A DNA stretch of 64,000 nt from Linanthus parryae (GCA_023055425.1 JALGPY010000010.1:22150363-22214362), one strand, 5' to 3'. Counted from the first letter of the stretch, positions 1-13,218 are shown. The notes: generated by a model not told the origin, from the letters alone. Program-made: numbers and translations.

Positions 1-1139
1 ACGCATCGCGGGAATCCTGACTGGAAAAGGATGAACCCAACGGTCCTAGCACCGGCTATGCGAGATCTGCGGCCGAAGATCTATCACAAGTAGGGACTTG
101 CTATAAAAAGAGCGTCCTACGAGAGCCACATGAAGCCATACGTTCAAGATCCCAGCATTTGACAGGGCCCTTGTCCGATCAACATCCCATGAGATGTGCT
201 TGAGGAACCATCGGTTCCGGCGTTCAACAGGCAAGCAGAAGCTCCAAAGGGCAAGGGTTCCTTGTAGACGGGGATGAACGTAACGGTTCGCCACCCTGAG
301 CTCACGAACGTGGGGGCAGTAAATTCTCCTCCAGGGATGCTGGAGGAGAATTCTGCCGTTCATTACGAGTCGGTAGCACGGTCACTACGGCGCTGCACCT
401 CACCGGGAGGCGGCCGGAAACATGACCTGCAAACATAATAGACGGAGAAAATTCTTCGAACACACATGAGATATCATATCCATCTTCTTTACGATGGTTA
501 TAAAGAGCAATAAGCCTCATAAAGCGGATCTTGGAAACTATTTCTATAGCACAAAGCGCAAACTCGGGTCTCATGACTTGGAGTTGCCATGAATCAACGA
601 AAAACAAGCATTGAAGCCAGCAGTCGTAAGAACTCACGGCAAAGCACATTTTTGGGATGAAGAACCCAAATGGCAAAGACAGGGTTTATATACACCTCAT
701 GGAGACTCTTCAGTTGCCAAGATGAGTCAGCAGAATTTGAAAAGAGGGTAAGGTCAATCACTTACGCCTTAAAAAGCGGTAACGATCAATTACCCTACTA
801 AAGGCTACGACGATTCAGTTGCGTATCCTAATTAATGACGGATTGTCATGATTCGGATGGACTTCCCAAGGAAAGCGTGCTTATCTTACGAGAAATTTGC
901 GCGAAAATCAAGCAGAATATCAATTGCTGATGTCATAATTGGATATGCACAGAGATATCCCATCAAATCCCGGAAAGGGCAAAACGGGCATGTCGATTCT
1001 TCTGTTAAAAAAAAAGGGGGGAGAAACCCTAGCAACATTTCCTCAAAAAAAAAAAAAAAAAAAAAAAAACATTACATTAATGTTTCAGCATTACATTAAT
1101 GTTCCAGCTATTTGTTTGCTACTTTTCAAATTCAAAAAG
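1..1139. other. Tat-1 spacer between pol (off-window) and the antisense gene
   Basis: This non-coding stretch matches 44129-about 45000 of Tat-2. The shared blocks include a 'ctggaggagaa' stretch near 330-360, which pairs with 44865-44885 on the other strand. No Tat coding sequence is visible. Short ORFs here have no recognisable domain and are probably chance. Confidence 0.6.
1045..1106. repeat. A25 run and 16-bp direct repeat at the end of the antisense gene
   Basis: Twenty-five A residues (1045-1069) are followed by two near-copies of 'cattacattaatgtt'. They lie just past the stop of the antisense PMD gene (1140). Tat-2 has a pyrimidine-rich tract in the corresponding place (44175-44200), so this is a length-variable homopolymer, not a retroposon tail. 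Confidence 0.7.
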
Positions 1140-4100
1140 TCAAAGCAAATTCTGGATCAAGGAGTCATGAGGGGCGAACTGATGGATCAGATTCTCTACC
1201 TGCTCCACTTCCTGCTTCAATTGCTTGCACTTGGCATTCATCTCATGATAGAGCTTCAGAGCCTCTTCAGCCTTTTGCTTTTGCTGCTCCACCTTCTGCT
1301 TCTCAGCTGCGAGGTTTTGGTGGCCGAGTTTCAAAGTTACGGCTGCCCGAATCAGGGTAACTCTTTTCATAAGAAATCTGAAACCCAGTCTGCCTTGGAC
1401 TTTGGCAAGAAGATTTTGGCACATGCCAAAAAGCAATTCGGTACTCTGAACAGAAATGGTCGCACGCATGGCCGCAGACAGCTTCTCCAAAATCCAAATG
1501 GATTCGGTAAGAAACAGCCTCCTGTCGAAGGGCCCTATCTCCAGAGATATCGCAAATGATTGGGGGTAGGTGAGGCGCATCCGAACTAGCCAGTCCACAT
1601 CAGTTTGCTTCAAACCTAAAGCAATGTCAAAGCTAAGTTATGCTATCAAACTCGCAAATGAATAATGCGAGATGCAAACAGCAAATCTCTACTTACCAGT
1701 TCCTTCAAGGATCTCACGAAGAGAAGGGATGCGCATTGCCGGAGTGGTTGAAGACTGTCCTCGCTCCATAGCTCTCCTATCAGCTGCGAGCTCTAACCCC
1801 TCATAGTTAGGAGGAAGAGTATAAGCCGCACCAGCTGCGATTGCAGTCCCGACCTGCGAGCCCCAAAAGCTCCACGCAGGAAGAGGTTCCGCCGACTCAG
1901 TCATCGCTGGAGGCGTGGTGACAGCCGAAGTTGCTTGGCGAGGGACACTTTCAGATGCGGTAGCATCAACAGTGCTTGTTCTTACTTCCTCAGCGCCAGC
2001 ATGGGCGTCTTCCTCCATTAGCACAGCATCAGCCTCGGCGTCATCAGAAAGTTCGATGATGTCCTCAAGAGGTTCTCCTGCATGTTCAGCAGCTGCGACG
2101 GGATTCTCGGTATGGGAACTCGGAATCGGAACATAGGACGCAGAAGGCTGACTTCTTCGTTCCAGCACAGGTTCATCAGCATCGCATGCGATACAAAATG
2201 CGATGGTATGAGGTAACTCGTATTGTACGTTATTTTACTATCTTTGCTAAAGCTAAGAGCAAGCACCTCCATGCGAAGGTGGGATTGAAGTATCTTCGTC
2301 ATACACTAAATATGTGGAACCATTCCCTATTAGTCTGTCCTCATTAAGCAGGTCCTTAAAATGAGCGTGACCTGGGACGCGAAGAAACCAGTCATGATTC
2401 TGTTTCAAGTTGCTAAAGTCTAGTTCATGCATATAGTTCAAATGATTACCTGAGGGTTCACCGCATTTGCCTACTAGCCAACGGCGAATGTCATCTTTTG
2501 ACACACCATGCTTTAATGCACCCACTACAACATCTCGATAAGTTACTGCGAGATTAAAAATCTCACCTTTATTGCCGCCTGCGATTTCTTCAAAATCCGC
2601 TTGGGCTCGCTCCAAAGCTGTTGCATCCTCTTCTGGAGCCGCATCCTCCTCCTCCGCCTGAGGAGCCACCTCTTCGGGAAGCACATCTTCCTCGTCAGCT
2701 GGACGCACTAAGTCGTCAACATGTTTCTCTTCGAGGCTCCGCTGCCTCACATGCTCGAGCTCCTCCTCTTCTCGCTGCCTTCTCCTTTCAGCGGCTTCCA
2801 CGGCTGTCTTCCTGGACTCGGCAAGAACGTCCTTGCTTATGGGTTCGTCTGGAATGCCAGAATGAGCATTCCTCTTTTGTCTCTTGGCCAAAAGGCCACC
2901 GATGGTCTCATCATCATCATCATCTGCGAAGAAACGATTGGTTTAAGAACGAGTTGCAAAAAGAATTACGATAATGAGAAGGGAAACGCGATGGAGGTAC
3001 CTCCTGATTCTTCCTCATGTATCACATTTGTTCTTTCTTCTTCATCACCTTCTCTGGGCTCCTGCCTCTCTTCTTCTTCCTCCTGGTTGAATGGAACGAA
3101 GGTCTCGACCGCGAGCTCCTTTCTCGCTCTACTTTGCATGCGACCTTTGCCCTTGTCCTTGGCAGAAAGGGACCTCGCTGGAGGGGAAGTTGGAGCACTT
3201 CTAGGGGAAGAAATTGTAATTCCCTTTTTCCTGGGTCTCTTCGCTCTCGGCGCGGCAGTCGCTGGAGGAGACGGATTATCTCTGGGTGGAGACGATGCCA
3301 GAGCATTATCTATCAGCGAGTCAGCAAAAACATTCATGACTGCGCGAATCCTGGTTTCGACCTCGGGGTCCATCCTCGATGCTAGCAGGAACGACTGTCC
3401 TTGTCTTCTGGTGGCAACAATGGTGTTAACCAGCGACTTGGAACGGTCACCAGATGCGAATCTCCGCACATGACACTACATCAAACAGTATAGAATAAAA
3501 ACATCAACATGTGGAAATCAAGAAGCTTAACGCACGCGGAAAAAGTCGCTTACCTTAGCAAATGTCTCGCTATATCTGATGACATGCGAGTCGCCTTTCT
3601 TAACTGCGGCGATCTTTTCATTCAGAATGACGTCAGGGCACAAATGGTTCTCATGATCCTACAATGAGTAGCAACCATATTCAGACTCGCTCAGACTGCA
3701 ATTGGGACGAAACGGAAAGGAGTTTCTTTTGATTAAGGGAGCTCTACTTGGCTGGGGGGTCGACTGTGTTTCAATTCTCGTCTGCTGGGCGATCCAGTAT
3801 GCAAGCCAGTTCTTGGAACAACCGCCCTCGCGGTTACCTGCAAACTGCTCAAAGGGAAGATTGTTCATAAAGACTGTCTTGCACTCCTTTGTCAGCAAGC
3901 GCTTATAGCAACCTCTGATAATAGACTGTTGCCAGATTGATGGTGCCACTGCATCAAAGCCGAACTGGGGAGAAACGCGAGTGGGATCGACATCCACGGT
4001 AATCCTCTCGTATCTGGGCGCGAGCTCACGAATATGCTCTGCGACGCAGGTAGGGAACCTCGCAGGCACCAACAAAAGAATTCGCGGTAGCGTTCATGGA

Positions 4101-5433
4101 AGCGCGATCCCTCTTCAAAGAGGAGTTCTTCTGAGAAGACAACACCCTTAGAAGGGTACAGCTTTGGAAACCATCGCACGTTCTCAATACACATGGCGTA
4201 GGGCCTGGCAGTGAACTCTTGCCGGTTGTCGCATATCAGGCTCCAAACGCACTTGGTATTGTTCGCTCCGAACCACCTCGCAGCCCTGCCCAGTTACGCT
4301 CCTCCACCTCGCCTGGGGGACACCACTTGTTGGGCTTAAGAGCAGTTGGGGCATAGGACGGCCATCGCTCAAAGACCCACATCGTCAAGAAGGCAATGTT
4401 GACGAAAGTCAGTATATCGAGGCGGCCACGCGACTCCTTCATGGCCATAACTAGCTGATCCAGTCTATAGTACAGCGTGCCCAAGACCAAGGGTCCGAGT
4501 GCGACTCTCTGGCCAAGGGCGAGCTTCACAGCAAGCGGAAGAACGTGATAGAAGACCCCATCATGCGGGTGACCATCGATTAAGTACCTCGACAGCCATG
4601 CACAGAGGAAAGCACAAAGGGTCAAGTGATAGCCTTTACCCTCCACATAATTCTTGGCCTCTGGGTCCTCACTCAGAAGCTTCTTGGTGATACTGCTGTT
4701 CGCGTAGTCACGGAAGAAGTACTGCACCCATTTATTCCAAGTATTCTTCGCAGACGTGTCAACCAACTGCCAATTGGGAAGGGATTTGGTAGTAATCCAC
4801 CGGGTAGAGATTTTCTTTACCTCTGACAGACACTCCTCCATCTGCGTGTACAAAGCGATCTCCGCATCCGTCCTCAAAGGACTCAAAGGGTCCACTTCAC
4901 CCATGGGAGACAGATCGTACAGCATGTGCACGTCCTCGAGTGTGGGGGGCAGCCTCGAACTCAGCAAAGTGAAAAGTGTGAGTCGCGGGCGAGTAGCGTG
5001 AAAGAAGGTTTAGAAGCATGGATTGGTCCAGCTTCACGGTAGCACCCTTCATAGCACGAACAGCGAAGTATACGCCGGCCTCATTAAGAGTCGCAGCATG
5101 ATCCGTCAACACGTGGTCAATCCACTCATCCATGTAGTCCAATTTATGGACAAAAGCTTGGGTGGAAATCGCAGCATAGGGGAAGTACCCATTTTCGATT
5201 CCCAAACGAACCACGTCCTCGGAGCCAATCAACTCGAGCAAGGCTGAGATAACTGGGGGAGTCAGTGTTAGCAATCCCTCATTGGGGACAGAAGCAGGCA
5301 ATTTCTTCGCCTTAACCCTCGCGTGGTAGAAATCTTTGCCACCCAGATAGGGGGCTTTTCGCCACAAAGCTTGCGGAAGATCAGGTATCTCTTAGTCCTC
5401 CTTGGTGGGTTTGGTTCCTTTTGTCTTGGCCAT
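1140..5433 (-). pseudogene. Antisense plant mobile domain (PMD) gene of Tat-1, decayed
   Basis: This gene is homologous, exon by exon, to the one at 40191-44128 in Tat-2. The N-terminal half shows the PMD signature: a 'RYSPATHTFHFAEFEA' block, 'PTLEDVHMLY', then 'FLCAWLSRYLIDGHPHDG' and 'LPLAVKLALGQ' and 'FERWPSYAP'. A basic, low-complexity middle region and a C-terminal coiled coil follow. Start ATG is at 5433. Introns are at 3476-3553, 2924-3000, 2372-2449, 2186-2266 and 1616-1696. Lesions are a TAA at codon 14 (5394-5392), an extra C near 4950, a frameshift near 4300, and a fourth intron that ends in AT instead of AG. PMD proteins are plant-specific and found in many mobile elements as well as host genes; the molecular role is not known to me. 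It is transcribed opposite to the retrotransposon. Confidence 0.8.
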
Positions 5434-5856
5434 TCCTGCGAAAGAGCAAGGAAAAAGGGGGGAGAAATATGCCACACTTCAGTTTGAATTTCGAGATTCA
5501 AGATCTATGGAAAGAAAGATGAACAGTTTCTGGTATCAATTTCAGAAATTAGAGGGTTGCATTATCAGGGATTAAGCCAAAATTGGGTCCAAAGCTTGAA
5601 GCTTCTTCACAAGTTTCAACAAATAATATGTCATGGGTTTGCAGATCCAACACAGTTCAAAGCATACACTGGTACTTTAAATCGAAATTGAACAGGGCCA
5701 ACCTTGTTTCCGCGAAGCCTGCTTGGATACACACAGTTGAAGAAGACGATTTGCAGTTCTGAACTGGTGGTTGATTATCTGAATCTGCTCTCGAAGACTT
5801 CCGGGTATCATTCACTTTAAGAGAAAGAAGTGATGCTTTACAACAATGGAGGATAC

Positions 5857-5869
5857 AAAGTATTTATCC
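5857..5869 (-). promoter_or_regulatory. Possible TATA box of the Tat-1 antisense gene
   Basis: On the minus strand this reads 'ggataaatac', about 430 bp before the ATG at 5433. The same block, 'gaataaatac', is present in Tat-2 (39722-39731) at about 460 bp before its ATG. Both copies keep a TGACGTCA motif some 80-90 bp further upstream. Conservation between two diverged copies is the only support. Confidence 0.4.
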
Positions 5870-6114
5870 AAAAACAATGAAGGGTTGCGTCCTTTCAGTA
5901 GTCGAATCGCAACCGTCACCGTCGAATCGCGCAATCACAGGACAAGCTGACGTCACCCCTAAAACCCTAAAGGCCAGACGGCACGACTCTAGGGGTTTTA
6001 GGTCATAATGGCACGCACGGGGGCTGAACTTACCCGTATTTGAATTGGTGCGTCGCGGCGACGCGTAAGTTGGTTTCCGCGCATGGAAGTCTATACAACT
6101 ATGAGTCTTCACGC

Positions 6115-6130
6115 GCAGAAAGGGGGCTAA
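6115..6130 (+). other. Polypurine tract of Tat-1
   Basis: The sequence GCAGAAAGGGGGCTAA directly precedes the LTR. It primes plus-strand DNA synthesis in LTR retrotransposons. The identical sequence sits in the same place in Tat-2 (39459-39474, minus strand), which fixes the LTR boundary. Confidence 0.8.
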
Positions 6131-6758
6131 TGTAGATAGTGCTTTCTGAGCTGACAGATCTTGGCCACGTGGCAACCATCCAGCACACCATATTGTGCTC
6201 CATACACACTGGATCACCAGCTGAGCTGATCCATGTGGGGGCTGCGAGACAGAGCCCTCGCATACCACTGCCCGGGACTTGTAGGGACTTAGTGGTTTGG
6301 AGGCTAGAGTAAGCCCTGTCGCGTGCGAGCCAAGCCCGCGCGCGACCTTTAGTAACTGCTTTTGAGAGATTTATGGCACGAGCTCCATAAACCCGGTCAA
6401 TCCGGTCAAACCCGCTCAACCTCGTAACGGTTCTGGTATTCGCGCATAACGTGCTGTAACGGTCCCTATATATGAGGACGAACGTGCCGTTGTGGTTAAG
6501 CTAATTAAGCCGCCATTAATGGGCGCATTAACCACACTACAACGGTCACGTTCCCTGCTATATATAGGACGTTAACCTTTCCATACAAAGGAGAACACAC
6601 TTGCCATACGCGGAAGCTCTGCCAAACCTCTGTCTCTCTCTCAGACATTACTACTGCCTTACTCTCTCCCTACACACAACCCAACTCTTCCTGTGTCATC
6701 TCTGATCCTCTACATACGGTGTACACGGAGGTCTCCCCACCGGAATCTCTTGTGCACA
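6131..6758 (+). repeat. 3' LTR of Tat-1
   Basis: This 628-bp LTR begins TGTAGATAGTGC and ends TCTTGTGCACA. It matches the reverse complement of both Tat-2 LTRs, best over the promoter block 6455-6620. A TATA box, TATATATA, is at 6559-6566, followed by a pyrimidine-rich leader (6625-6690). Confidence 0.85.
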
Positions 6759-8960
6759 TCTGGCCTAGTACATCTCATGGCGTATCTTGTGAATCTAATT
6801 CATACGGTCCATTCCCAATCTAATTGGTAAGACAATTAGCCTTCCAAAGACTAATTCCATGTGACATGGGTAAGAATCAATATTCTTTTCACGTTGAACC
6901 ATTTCAACACCTTTGTCAATTTGTGTACTATGACCTAAGCTATACAACCATCTTGATCTACCTCAATAGATCTTGACAAGTTGCTTCGCTTAAGTCTACC
7001 ATTAGAAAGTCAATTCCCTAGTCAATCTACGTAAGACTGCCAAGTAGGGGCAACATTCCTAATGATTAAGTATGTCTCCACATACAAGACCAGAAAAATA
7101 ACTGTGCTCCCACTAACCTTCTTGTAAACACAAGTCTCATCTTCAATTTTGATGGAATCAAACTCCTTTGATTACATTATCAATTTGAAGAGTCCAACTC
7201 CTAGAAGTTTGATCCAATCTATAAATAGATTGCTACAAGCAAGATGCGAATGGATTTAATCATCTCAATTGGGGAAAGATTTTGTCATAGTCTATACTAT
7301 GAACTCACAGGAAATCCTTATCCAACCAATTGTCCCTTAAAGGTAATCATATTACCATCCATGTTGGTTTCCTCATAACCCACTTGCACCTTATGGGTCC
7401 TACCCTTCAGGTGGTTCCATCAAAGTATATACTTTTTTGGTATACATGGATTCCATATCGTATCTCATGGCTCCCAGCCATTTCTGAGAGTATGGCCACA
7501 CGTGGCCATCTAATAGGTTGTAGGCTCATCTTGATGAGCAATATATCGCAGGTTATGAGAAATCCTTATTTCTCTAGTCCCTTGACATATCCTACCTTAC
7601 CTACGAGGTTCTTGTGTTATCTGAGTAGGTTGCTCCACAACACCTTGTGATCCTGCTCATGTTCCATCAAAAGGATCAACGTTCTACTGTGGTTCTTGAA
7701 CTCCTTCAAGTTCTACTGTCCTCCCACTGTTTCTCTTAGAGACAATCTCTACCTAGAAACACTGTAGTTCGAGCAACAAACAGTTTGTTCTCGATTGGGC
7801 TTGTAGAAATAATATCCTTTTCAGGATATCCCACAAAACATTTATCCGACTTGGGTCCAAGTTTATTTGTAAACTCTTTTACATAAACTTCATAACCCCA
7901 AATCTTTATGAATGACACACTAGGACACTTTCATAGTCCATATCTCATATGGCGTTATTCATAATTCGTTTTTGATGGAACAAGGTTAAGGGCGAAATTT
8001 GCTGTAATTAGAACATAGCCCCAAAAGTAAACAGGAAGTTCTGTTTGACTCATTATGGACCGGACCGTGTCCTACAAGGTCCGAACTCTCCTCTTGGACA
8101 CGCCAAACCCATGTGGCGTGCTAGGTGGAGCGAGTTTTGGATCATATCCAACACTCCCATATATTCTTGTCAAACTCTTGGCTCAAGTACTTTCTTTTAC
8201 GATCCAATCGTAGAGCCCTTAATACTTTTGTCAAGCTGGTTCTCTACTTCATTCCTGAATACTTTGAACAATTCAAAGGATTCTGATTTGTTTCTTCATA
8301 AGATACACAAATCTATATTTCTCTGATCCTATAAGTAAATATGATGAAGTACTTAAAACCATATTTAGTATCTATGCTTAGCGGCCTTCATACATCAATA
8401 TGTATGATTCCCAAAAGATCATATCTTTGCCTCATAAGTCTTACATGTCTCATATGATTCAATAATCAAATGAGTTCCAGAAATCCATCCTCATGGAGTT
8501 CTAGATATGTATCTCTTATTTATGAGGCCTAAACGATAATGCTAAAGATAAGTGAAGTTCATATCATTATATGCAAACCTCTAGGTATTAATGTTATAGA
8601 AGAAATTATCATGATCATGGATACTTCGACAAAATTGCATTACAATAATGCATATCATAATAAATGGAACAACATTTGTCCTTTATTATGATAAGGAGCT
8701 TTCTTGTCCAAACAAGAAACTATGATAATGGTCCTACTCATAGCAGGGACATTATCCCTTTTGTCTAATTCATGAACAATTTCTGAAAGGTAGAAATAAT
8801 TCCCTACGGCTTTTCAGCAACCCTTTGCTTCATAGCCCCACGTGTAGGATTATTTCTTCCTTATCCAATTGTCTTCGTCTCTTGAGATCCTCCACATTTC
8901 TATAAATGTGAGATCCTCATCTAGTATCATATACTCTTGATGATGAGATAGACACATTGA
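6759..8960 (-). pseudogene. Copia-B pol remnant: protease, integrase, partial reverse transcriptase
   Basis: Read on the minus strand, a protease-like 'VYDT..GSHIYRN' block lies near 8940-8890. Integrase follows: 'YVYLMK' near 8320, then 'PHGFGVSKRRVRTL' near 8110, 'LPVYFWGYVL' near 8040 and 'KLGPKSDKCFVGYPEKD' in a clean ORF at 7918-7736. Reverse transcriptase blocks lie at about 7600-6860, including a decayed catalytic region matching 'LVLYVDDI' near 7050. Stops and frameshifts occur every 50-150 bp, so no product is expected. The order PR-IN-RT is diagnostic of Ty1/copia. It ends in the C-terminal part of reverse transcriptase where Tat-1 inserted. Confidence 0.75.
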
Positions 8961-11349
8961 ATTTTATAACAAAAATTCCCAAATCGGAATTCATAATTCC
9001 TTTATTTACTTCCATGTACTTTGCGTAGTCTCTCTTCCTCTACACCACCTATGGGACTTCGAGGCAACTTGGTTTTAGCAACAGGCTTGCTTTATACCCA
9101 TGGGGTCGGCGCAAACTATTTGCCCTTACCCATGTTGTTATTCAATAACAACTTTGCCCATGCCCATTATTTGTGTTTTGTTTTTAGTGATTTTTCAATC
9201 ATATTGAGTAAATCAATTTTAAAACAAAACTATAATTGCATCCAATGCAATTCTTGGTCCACTTGGGTGAATAACTGTTTATTCTTTATCTATCTCATAG
9301 ATAATGCATATTCACTAATGTTTCAATCATATTGAATTAGTTTATTTGCATAACCCAAAGTAGAGCAACACTTCAAACCTTTCATGTCTAGCTCCCTCTT
9401 TTGAAAGAGCTTCTTTCAATGTATGATCATATCATACTTCTCCATGTCTCTCTTCTTGCCTTTAGAGCTCAGAGTTCATGACAGCTAACATGAGGCAAGT
9501 CACATCCAAAGAACCATTCTTTGATGTCCCTTCCATTAGGTTTTTGTGTGTTTTGGTAGTTCGTAGGAAGAGATCTTTATGTTCTACGATGTACAACAAT
9601 TTATCTTTTATTTGAGAACAGTTCCCAATTTTATACCAGTCTAGGAAATAGATAGAGTCGCGTTTTTATTTGTTTAATGCCATGGGTATTCAACATAATA
9701 GGATTATGCAAAGTTTGTGACGTATAACTATATTCAACAAGGATTTAAATTGTCAAATATAGCTCCCACTATTTTACTACGGATTAATAACCCTCAAGAT
9801 ATTAATGCGGAAAATATCCTTATATTTTCTAGTGGGCCAAGATCCATGTTTCATCTCCTTATGAGGTTGTTTTGGCAAGTCACCCATAATTTGACTACTT
9901 TAGGTAGGAACAATTCCAATTGCATCCCATATGCAACTCTTGGTTCAATTGGGAAAATAAGTCCTTATTTATCCATCCATATGGATAATCCCAATTGATT
10001 GCCTCTAGGTTTCTTAATCATATTAATAGCCCAGTTGTGCTCAACCTCTTATTTAAACAATTTCACATTGTTACGTGCCATCGCATTCCATCATTATGAA
10101 CCAAGTCGCCCTGCTTTGGCACGCACGAACTTGATAAATAATGATGATCATGAGTGTTTAAATACCGAGAAGGCAAGAACACAATATTTGAATTTTGAGG
10201 GATTTTAAATTCAATTTTTAATTGTTTTGTTGATCAATATCAACTAATCTATCTATTTGAGTTTGGGCACAACTCCAAATAATAGATCCGGGTTGTCTAA
10301 TTATCTTATTATCCTAATTGCATGCATCATCCATACACCAACCACACAAATAATAAGACAATAAAATAAACAACCACAAAACATAAATTAAACGTGATGT
10401 GGATATGGCCTTTTCTAGACTAAGATAATTCCAAGCCAATGGAATTATTAATGAACCCTAAAGCAAACACATCTCCATGCGTCTTGATCTTTTGGTCCAT
10501 CCTTCATAGTCATGTGGAATGCTCCATGCTCCATGCTCCATCTTTTGTGGCTCCTTTTGGCTTTGGGCTTCTTTTCTTCAATCTTGGCTAACAATCTACT
10601 TTATCTAGCACTAGCTAACTTCTATACTAAATAAAATAAATCTCACAAGTTGAGAAAAAAAATGGCACGCAGGCCATAAAACCCTAATTAATTATTACAA
10701 TTAATTGATCAGCTCGCAGGCCCTAAAACCAAACCACAAAATTAAACATCCACATCAAACCACATCCTAAGGCCATATCCAATCACCATGCGATTTGCAC
10801 ATAAACAGTTAAAATCCAATTTTAACGCGCTTGGTCAATTTTAATTGATTTTAAGATGTTCTAGGGTTAAAACGGTCCATGGGCCCAACAATCAAATTGC
10901 CGGGGCCCAATAAGGTGAACCACTAGGCCCTAGGGCCGGCCCGGCCCAAAACCCACAAGCCTAGGCCGCGGGGTTAGGGCCGCCCGGCCCCTAGGGCGGC
11001 CAAGACTTGGGCGGCAAGCAAGAGGGGCGGTCCCCTTAGGGGGGCGAACCTCTATAGGGAGTTGTTTCCAAAACAACTCCCTTGCTTGGTGCCCAAGTTT
11101 GGTTGTTTCCTTGTTTTGGAAGAACTCCTTCTTCCCCAAGGATGCCCAAACCCTAGATCTAAGATCCTAAAATTTCTCAAACTCACCAATTCATGCATCC
11201 AATGCAAAAATTGGATCTTGTTATTATTAATTATTGACAAATTGCATCCCATGCTTGATTTGTCTTGTTTTACGCGATAAACAATCAATTTAAGGTGTAA
11301 AAAAACTAAAACGTAACACATAAACCACGTTTATGCTCTACGACCTGTG
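8961..11349 (-). other. Copia-B leader and gag remnant, no readable frame
   Basis: By position this should hold gag and the 5' leader. I could not see an intact gag or a CCHC zinc knuckle. The only pieces with weak gag-like character are lysine-rich runs near 9480-9400. From 10880 to 11060 the sequence is strongly GC-rich with repeated 'ggcggcc' and 'gggcggc' blocks, like a block in the copia-B LTR near 11630-11700. Confidence 0.5.
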
Positions 11350-11361
11350 GCTCTGATACCA
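11350..11361 (-). other. Primer-binding site (initiator Met tRNA) of copia-B
   Basis: The minus strand reads TGGTATCAGAGC, the standard plant copia primer site complementary to the 3' end of initiator methionine tRNA. It is one base from the LTR end (11363) and fixes the LTR boundary. Confidence 0.9.
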
Positions 11362-11362
11362 C

Positions 11363-12912
11363 TGTAGGGTTTTGATTCATGGATGCGCAACGGAAACAAA
11401 ACTAAACCATGCAAAACCCTCCAAGGATCACAAGTCAAGAGACATAACGATGGTAAAGGAAGAAATCAATAACACACCTTAGGGTTCTCCTTTGATGACT
11501 TCAAACGCGAATTGTGTCACGTCTCTACGGTTGATCCACGCCTAGAGATGAGATCTAGATCCTCCAAATCCACGTGCTAGCTAGGAAGAATGGAGGAGGA
11601 AGAAGGAATCAAGCAACAATGGAGTGTCAAGAGGTGGGGGCGGCTCCCTTTTGGCCGACGGGTAGGGGCGGCGGTCCCAAGGGGGTTCGGCCCTTGCTTG
11701 GGACTTGCTCTCTCTCCTTGCTTTGTTCTCTCCTACTCTATCATATAGATGGGTGTGTGTGTCGAGAGAAAAAGAAGCTAGGAGTGTTCTTTATATAGTC
11801 CGACAACTCCTTGTCCTACTACATAAAGAACCCCTCATAATCCTACTCAAGTTCGGATTAGTCCCTTTTACAAAATAGTCCTTATCATGTCAATACATGG
11901 ATTAGTTCTATTTGCAAATCAATCCTAATCATGTCTCTACATGAATTAGGCCACCTTGGCAAATCCTAATCATGTCTATACATGGATTTGTCCAACTTGC
12001 ATATTAGTCCTACTAAGTTAGCAAGTTGTTGCGATTTGATCCTTCTAATTAATTAATCATATTAATTAATTATTTCCCATTTCTAGTTCACCCCTATATG
12101 GCGTGTGACCCCATAGGTTCTATTTAGTTGGTAGTAACTATTTACTAATATGGAGCGGCCTCTAGCAAGACATCCATTCTAGCCAACAAATAGAATAGTC
12201 ATCATGACAAACCTTGTGCAAGTAATTGTCTCATCCCTTTGTCCCAATATCCGGATTGGACACGAGACATACAAGTCACACTCGTATATCCAATCCATTG
12301 TTTCTCGATCCATGGGAATAGCCTTATTCGTGCAAATAACATCAATATCCCATATTGATTTATTTGAGTCAGGCCAGACATTTTATAAGCACTATCCCTC
12401 GAGTGGCCTTGGATATTTGCTCCCGTTATGTGGGAGGGACAAATTCTATCTACGTCCACTACGATCTCTAAGATTGCTTCCTATTTTATCCAGTACACGC
12501 CTTTATAACTACCCAGTTACGGTGTAGCGTTTAACGCTACCAAGATCACAATAATCCACAACTAGAATATCTAGTGACTTCAAGTCTAAGGATGACAATA
12601 CCATTGCACCGCGAGAAGCGCTTGTGATTTAACATATGTAGCCTTCTCGGAGATGGGTCAATCCAGTATGCCATTACTCCTAATGCATACCCATGTGTTG
12701 GATCATGATATCTCCATATCAATCCAACCCCATACTAGTCTATAGATGATTGTCCTATTAATCATTATAATTGACTAGGGATATTTAAGAATATAACACT
12801 TATATTCTAAGGACTTCATTCATGTTAACATATCTCCATATCGATAACATAATGAATCGTAAATCCATAAATGTCACAACTAATTGATTGCCTCTAGGGC
12901 ACAATTCCAACA
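11363..12912 (-). repeat. 5' LTR of copia-B
   Basis: This 1550-bp LTR starts on the minus strand with TGTTGGAATTGTGCCCTAGA and ends CCCTACA. A related LTR, clearly the same family, stands alone at 22329-23756. Shared blocks include the 'cggattggacacgagacata' stretch and the 'gcctctagggca' end. Confidence 0.85.
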
Positions 12913-13218
12913 GTAAAACCCTAGTTATCCATAATCACCTAGCTATGAGTTTAGGTATACATGAAATATCTTGCTAACAAAATAATCTCCATGTAAAATA
13001 GTACAAGAGATGAAGAAGAAGAATCAAACAGTGAAATCCTTGAAGAGATGCGTGAATCGCCTCTTCCTAGAACTCCCTTACGTCCTCTATCTTCCCCCCG
13101 TCGTGCGTGGATGGTGTAGAATGATGGTTTTCAGCCTCCTAGGTCGTCCCTATGTCAATTCCCGTCATAAGACTTCAAAAATTGTGTTTTTACCCCAAAA
13201 ATCGGACTTGAGTGTCAG

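Larger units (their letters stand above)
1..6758 (+). mobile_element. Tat-1: 3' part of a Tat-lineage Ty3/gypsy retrotransposon
   Basis: This is the 3' end of an LTR retrotransposon whose gag-pol would lie left of position 1. It is identified by homology to the complete Tat-2 element in this window (38861-52879, opposite strand): the LTR, the polypurine tract and the antisense PMD gene correspond in order. Immediately right of its LTR is copia-B reverse transcriptase sequence, so Tat-1 inserted into copia-B. The 5 bp after the LTR (TCTGG, 6759-6763) would be one half of the target duplication; the other half is outside the window. Confidence 0.85.
6759..12912 (-). mobile_element. Copia-B: 5' LTR through reverse transcriptase of a Ty1/copia element
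   Basis: The minus strand reads LTR (12912-11363), initiator-Met primer site, about 2.3 kb of leader and gag remnants, protease, integrase and reverse transcriptase. It is then cut by Tat-1 at 6758. The rest of its pol and its 3' LTR are off-window. All coding parts are heavily mutated. The 5 bp right of the LTR are GTAAA (12913-12917). Confidence 0.85.

Noticed and set aside
939..1559. Plus-strand ORF of 206 codons at the left edge
   Set aside because: It crosses the A25 run and then reads the reverse of the last exon of the antisense PMD gene; the Leu-rich stretch mirrors that exon's coiled coil.
9717..10208. Plus-strand ORFs of 93 and 69 codons in copia-B
   Set aside because: They lie opposite the element's own coding strand in AT-rich leader/gag remnant and contain no motif.
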